A program made the translations under genes and the position numbers. Shown here piece after piece: positions 6,099-7,862 of a DNA stretch of 7,862 nt. Source of the DNA: an uncultured Rickettsiales bacterium (GTDB taxonomy: Bacteria > Pseudomonadota > Alphaproteobacteria > UBA8366). The notes under the pieces are model-generated. The model was not told the DNA's origin and made no database searches. It saw only the letters and a list, made by a program, of their open reading frames with translations. Location: assembly GCA_913046825.1 (NCBI GenBank), contig CAJWTF010000163.1, forward strand, positions 1 through 7,862. Reading direction: 5' to 3'. Every line of letters begins with the position of its first letter. Positions within the stretch are counted from its first letter, which is position 1.

Positions 6099-7094
6099 CT
6101 ATAGCGCATCCACGAGTACGCCGACGCCATGTTTCACCGGATCAATGGCCGGAAGCCCTGTCTCGTCCCAAGCGCGCTGCAGTTCGGCCTCGGCCTCCGC
6201 ATCGGACAGTTTCGATGTGTTGATCGCACAACCGATGCACCGCACATCAGGATTGGTGACCCTAGCGGCGGTACTCGCCGCCTCGATCACTTCGGTGAGG
6301 CCGCGTACCGGAATGGCGGGTGTGCCGCGCATATGCGGTCGTCCCGGGTCGTGGCACACCACGAGTACATCCGGTTGCGAGCCGTGGATCAGTCCCAACG
6401 TCACGCCTGCGTATCCGGCGTGGAAGATCGAGCCTTGCCCCTCAATAACGTCCCAGTGATCCGGGTCGTTTTCCGGGCACAGCCATTCGACGGAGCCGGA
6501 AATGAAATCGGAGACCACCGCATCGATGGCAACACCGCTGCCGGCAATAAAGATACCGGTCTGCCCGGTTGCCCGGAAATCTGCTTTCATGCCCCGCGCG
6601 CGCATTTCCTTTTCAAGCGTCAGCGCCGTGAACATCTTGCCGCAAGACGTATCCGTGCCCACGGTCAGTAGGCGTTTACCTGTTCGCTTGTGACCGCGTC
6701 CGATATCGAAGCTTTGATTGGTGTGGCGCACATCAAACAGTTGACGCCCGGCCACCGCCGCTTTCTCAGTCAATCCCGGTACTGCGTCGAGCTTCGCATG
6801 CATGCCGCTCGCGATATCCATGCCGTGATCAATGGCGCTATGTATCGTGTCGACCCAGCTATCCGCGAAATAGCCGCCCTGATTAGTGACCCCAACGATC
6901 AGCGTCTTCACACCTGCCGTCGCGGCTTCGGCGACGCTCATATCCGGCAAGCCGAGATCGGCCTTACACCCTTCCAGACGGACTTGGCCAACGCACCAAT
7001 CCGGGCGCCAATGCGCGACACCATCCGCGGTTTTTGCCGCTAGCTGGTCGGGCACATCGCCGATGAACATGAGATAAGGATTCTTGATTTCCAT
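6099..7094 (-). CDS. dgcN: D-glutamate N-acetyltransferase DgcN (DUF1611)
   Basis: A 331-residue protein of the DUF1611 family. Features seen: an N-terminal domain with GVKTLIVGVTNQGGYF (61-76); a P-loop GTDTSCGKM (146-154) at the start of a dethiobiotin-synthetase-like C-terminal domain; ATGQTGIFIAG (175-185); VIEGQGSIFHAGYAG (216-230); and CHDPGRPHMRG (247-257). DUF1611 members named DgcN acetylate D-glutamate to N-acetyl-D-glutamate, the first step of a D-Glu catabolic route reported in marine Proteobacteria and haloarchaea, followed by racemisation by DgcA. The P-loop is unusual for an acetyltransferase; the protein has none of the GNAT motifs. The ATG at 7094 follows the aminotransferase stop by 5 bp, with a moderate AGGGA 10 nt upstream, inside the preceding gene. 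The family is firm, and the function rests on the DgcN precedent and the adjacent dgcA. Confidence 0.85.
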   Translation of the reverse strand: MEIKNPYLMFIGDVPDQLAAKTADGVAHWRPDWCVGQVRLEGCKADLGLPDMSVAEAATAGVKTLIVGVTNQGGYFADSWVDTIHSAIDHGMDIASGMHAKLDAVPGLTEKAAVAGRQLFDVRHTNQSFDIGRGHKRTGKRLLTVGTDTSCGKMFTALTLEKEMRARGMKADFRATGQTGIFIAGSGVAIDAVVSDFISGSVEWLCPENDPDHWDVIEGQGSIFHAGYAGVTLGLIHGSQPDVLVVCHDPGRPHMRGTPAIPVRGLTEVIEAASTAARVTNPDVRCIGCAINTSKLSDAEAEAELQRAWDETGLPAIDPVKHGVGVLVDAL

Positions 7095-7099
7095 TGATC

Positions 7100-7862
7100 T
7101 TATTTCCCTGCTTTCTTCTTTCGCTTCGAACCGCGTTTCTTGAGCCCGCTAAAAGCGTCATAGAGGATCGAAAGCGCTTGGTCCACTTCCTCACGCGTGC
7201 TCGTCATCGGCGGCACCAGCCGGATGACGTTCTTCAACTCACGCACGCCGCGTATCTGAAAGATCAAACCTTTCTCCATCGCGTAGTCGAAGACTTTCTG
7301 GGTCTCCGCATTGGCTGGATTTTTCGTCGCCCGGTCCGTGACTAATTCGATGCCCAACAAAACGCCGTGTCCGCGAATATCGCCGATCCACTCGAACTCC
7401 TTCGCCATCTTGCGGAAAGCGGATTTGATCCAGCGTTCGATCTGCGCAGATTTACCCGGCATATCTTCATCCACCACAATGTCGAGACTCTCTTCACCGG
7501 CGGCACAGAGCAGAGGGTCGGTCGCATGGCTGCGGGTCGCGAAATAACCACGTTCGGCTGCGCGCTTGGCGACATCGGCGGTCGTACAAACCGCGCTGAT
7601 CGGCAGACCCCCGCCAAAGTGCTTGGAAATGGCGATAATATCCGGCTTCAATCCCGCTTCATGCTGAAAGCCGAAGAGCCTCCCCGTTTTACCAAGGCCG
7701 GTTTGCGCCTCATCCATGATCAGAACCATGCCGCGCTTCTCACACTCCTCCTTCACCTTGGTGAAATACCGTTCTGGCGGGACGATGATACCACCGGCGG
7801 AAAGCACCGGCTCCGCGATAAAGCCAGCCGGTTGCGCCGTGAAGTTGGCATCGGCCAGCTCC
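7100..7862 (-). CDS. Class III PLP aminotransferase, 5' end outside the window
   Basis: The reading frame is open to the window edge and the start lies beyond 7862; about 254 C-terminal residues are present, from ELADANF. The upstream codons read FIAEPVLSAGGIIVPPERYF, continuous with the family, so the in-frame GTG at 7807 is not the start. LIMDEAQTGLGKTG holds the Asp (codon 7712-7714) that contacts the PLP ring nitrogen, and IISKHFGGGLP-like AISKHFGGGLP holds the Schiff-base Lys (codon 7622-7624). SHATDPLLCAAGEESLDIV, IGDIRGHGVLLGIELV and IRLVPPMT complete the fold. The SHATDPL segment resembles 2,2-dialkylglycine decarboxylase more than GABA aminotransferases, which carry a GGNP-type segment there. 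The C-terminus is a basic tail (KKRGSKRKKKAGK). It is first in the visible operon, 5 bp before dgcN. Substrate is unknown; it might handle an amino acid linked to D-glutamate use. Confidence 0.9.
   Translation of the reverse strand, partial: ELADANFTAQPAGFIAEPVLSAGGIIVPPERYFTKVKEECEKRGMVLIMDEAQTGLGKTGRLFGFQHEAGLKPDIIAISKHFGGGLPISAVCTTADVAKRAAERGYFATRSHATDPLLCAAGEESLDIVVDEDMPGKSAQIERWIKSAFRKMAKEFEWIGDIRGHGVLLGIELVTDRATKNPANAETQKVFDYAMEKGLIFQIRGVRELKNVIRLVPPMTSTREEVDQALSILYDAFSGLKKRGSKRKKKAGK

Noticed and set aside
6129..6671. 180-residue plus-strand ORF opposite dgcN
   Set aside because: It is a shadow of the dgcN frame: no recognisable family, His/Arg-rich composition typical of antisense GC-rich frames, and dgcN has clear motifs.

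Overview
The window looks like chromosomal DNA from a moderately GC-rich bacterium, most likely an alphaproteobacterium. This is inferred from the gene families: an alphaproteobacterial-style lytic transglycosylase with a WPWT segment, a DgcN/DgcA pair, a family III CoA-transferase, and dense coding with short gaps. No rRNA, CRISPR array, transposase or integrase was found. All protein names rest on motifs read by eye, without database searches.

Layout: 1-57 is the 5' three quarters of a tRNA-Val(GAC) gene on the minus strand, cut by the window edge. 100-1005 (minus) is a ten-helix EamA/DMT permease. A 161-bp gap (1006-1166) with two short perfect palindromes separates it from a divergent TauD/TfdA-type Fe(II)/2-oxoglutarate dioxygenase (1167-2027, plus). 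Convergent to that gene is a stand-alone response-regulator receiver gene (2034-2416, minus) broken by a frameshift next to the phospho-acceptor Asp. Then come two plus-strand genes in tandem: a phosphinothricin-acetyltransferase-like GNAT (2528-3058) and a secreted SLT-type lytic transglycosylase (3081-3800, probably a TTG start behind a near-perfect Shine-Dalgarno). A hairpin with T-runs on both sides (about 3792-3829) lies where this pair meets the minus-strand block.

The right half is a minus-strand block, read from high to low coordinates: a class III PLP aminotransferase (5' end outside the window), dgcN (DUF1611), dgcA (enolase-superfamily epimerase/racemase), then, after an 81-bp gap, a CaiB/BaiF CoA-transferase. 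The first three genes are spaced by only 5 and 3 bp and almost certainly form an operon. DgcN and DgcA are known as a D-glutamate catabolic pair: D-Glu is N-acetylated by DgcN and the product is racemised to N-acetyl-L-glutamate by DgcA. That is the clearest pathway in the window. The roles of the aminotransferase and the CoA-transferase within it are open.

The most notable points are the compact aminotransferase-dgcN-dgcA operon, the decayed receiver gene, the GNAT that lost a glycine of its acetyl-CoA loop, and the paired palindromes in the divergent promoter region. I did not find a convincing wholly undescribed system.
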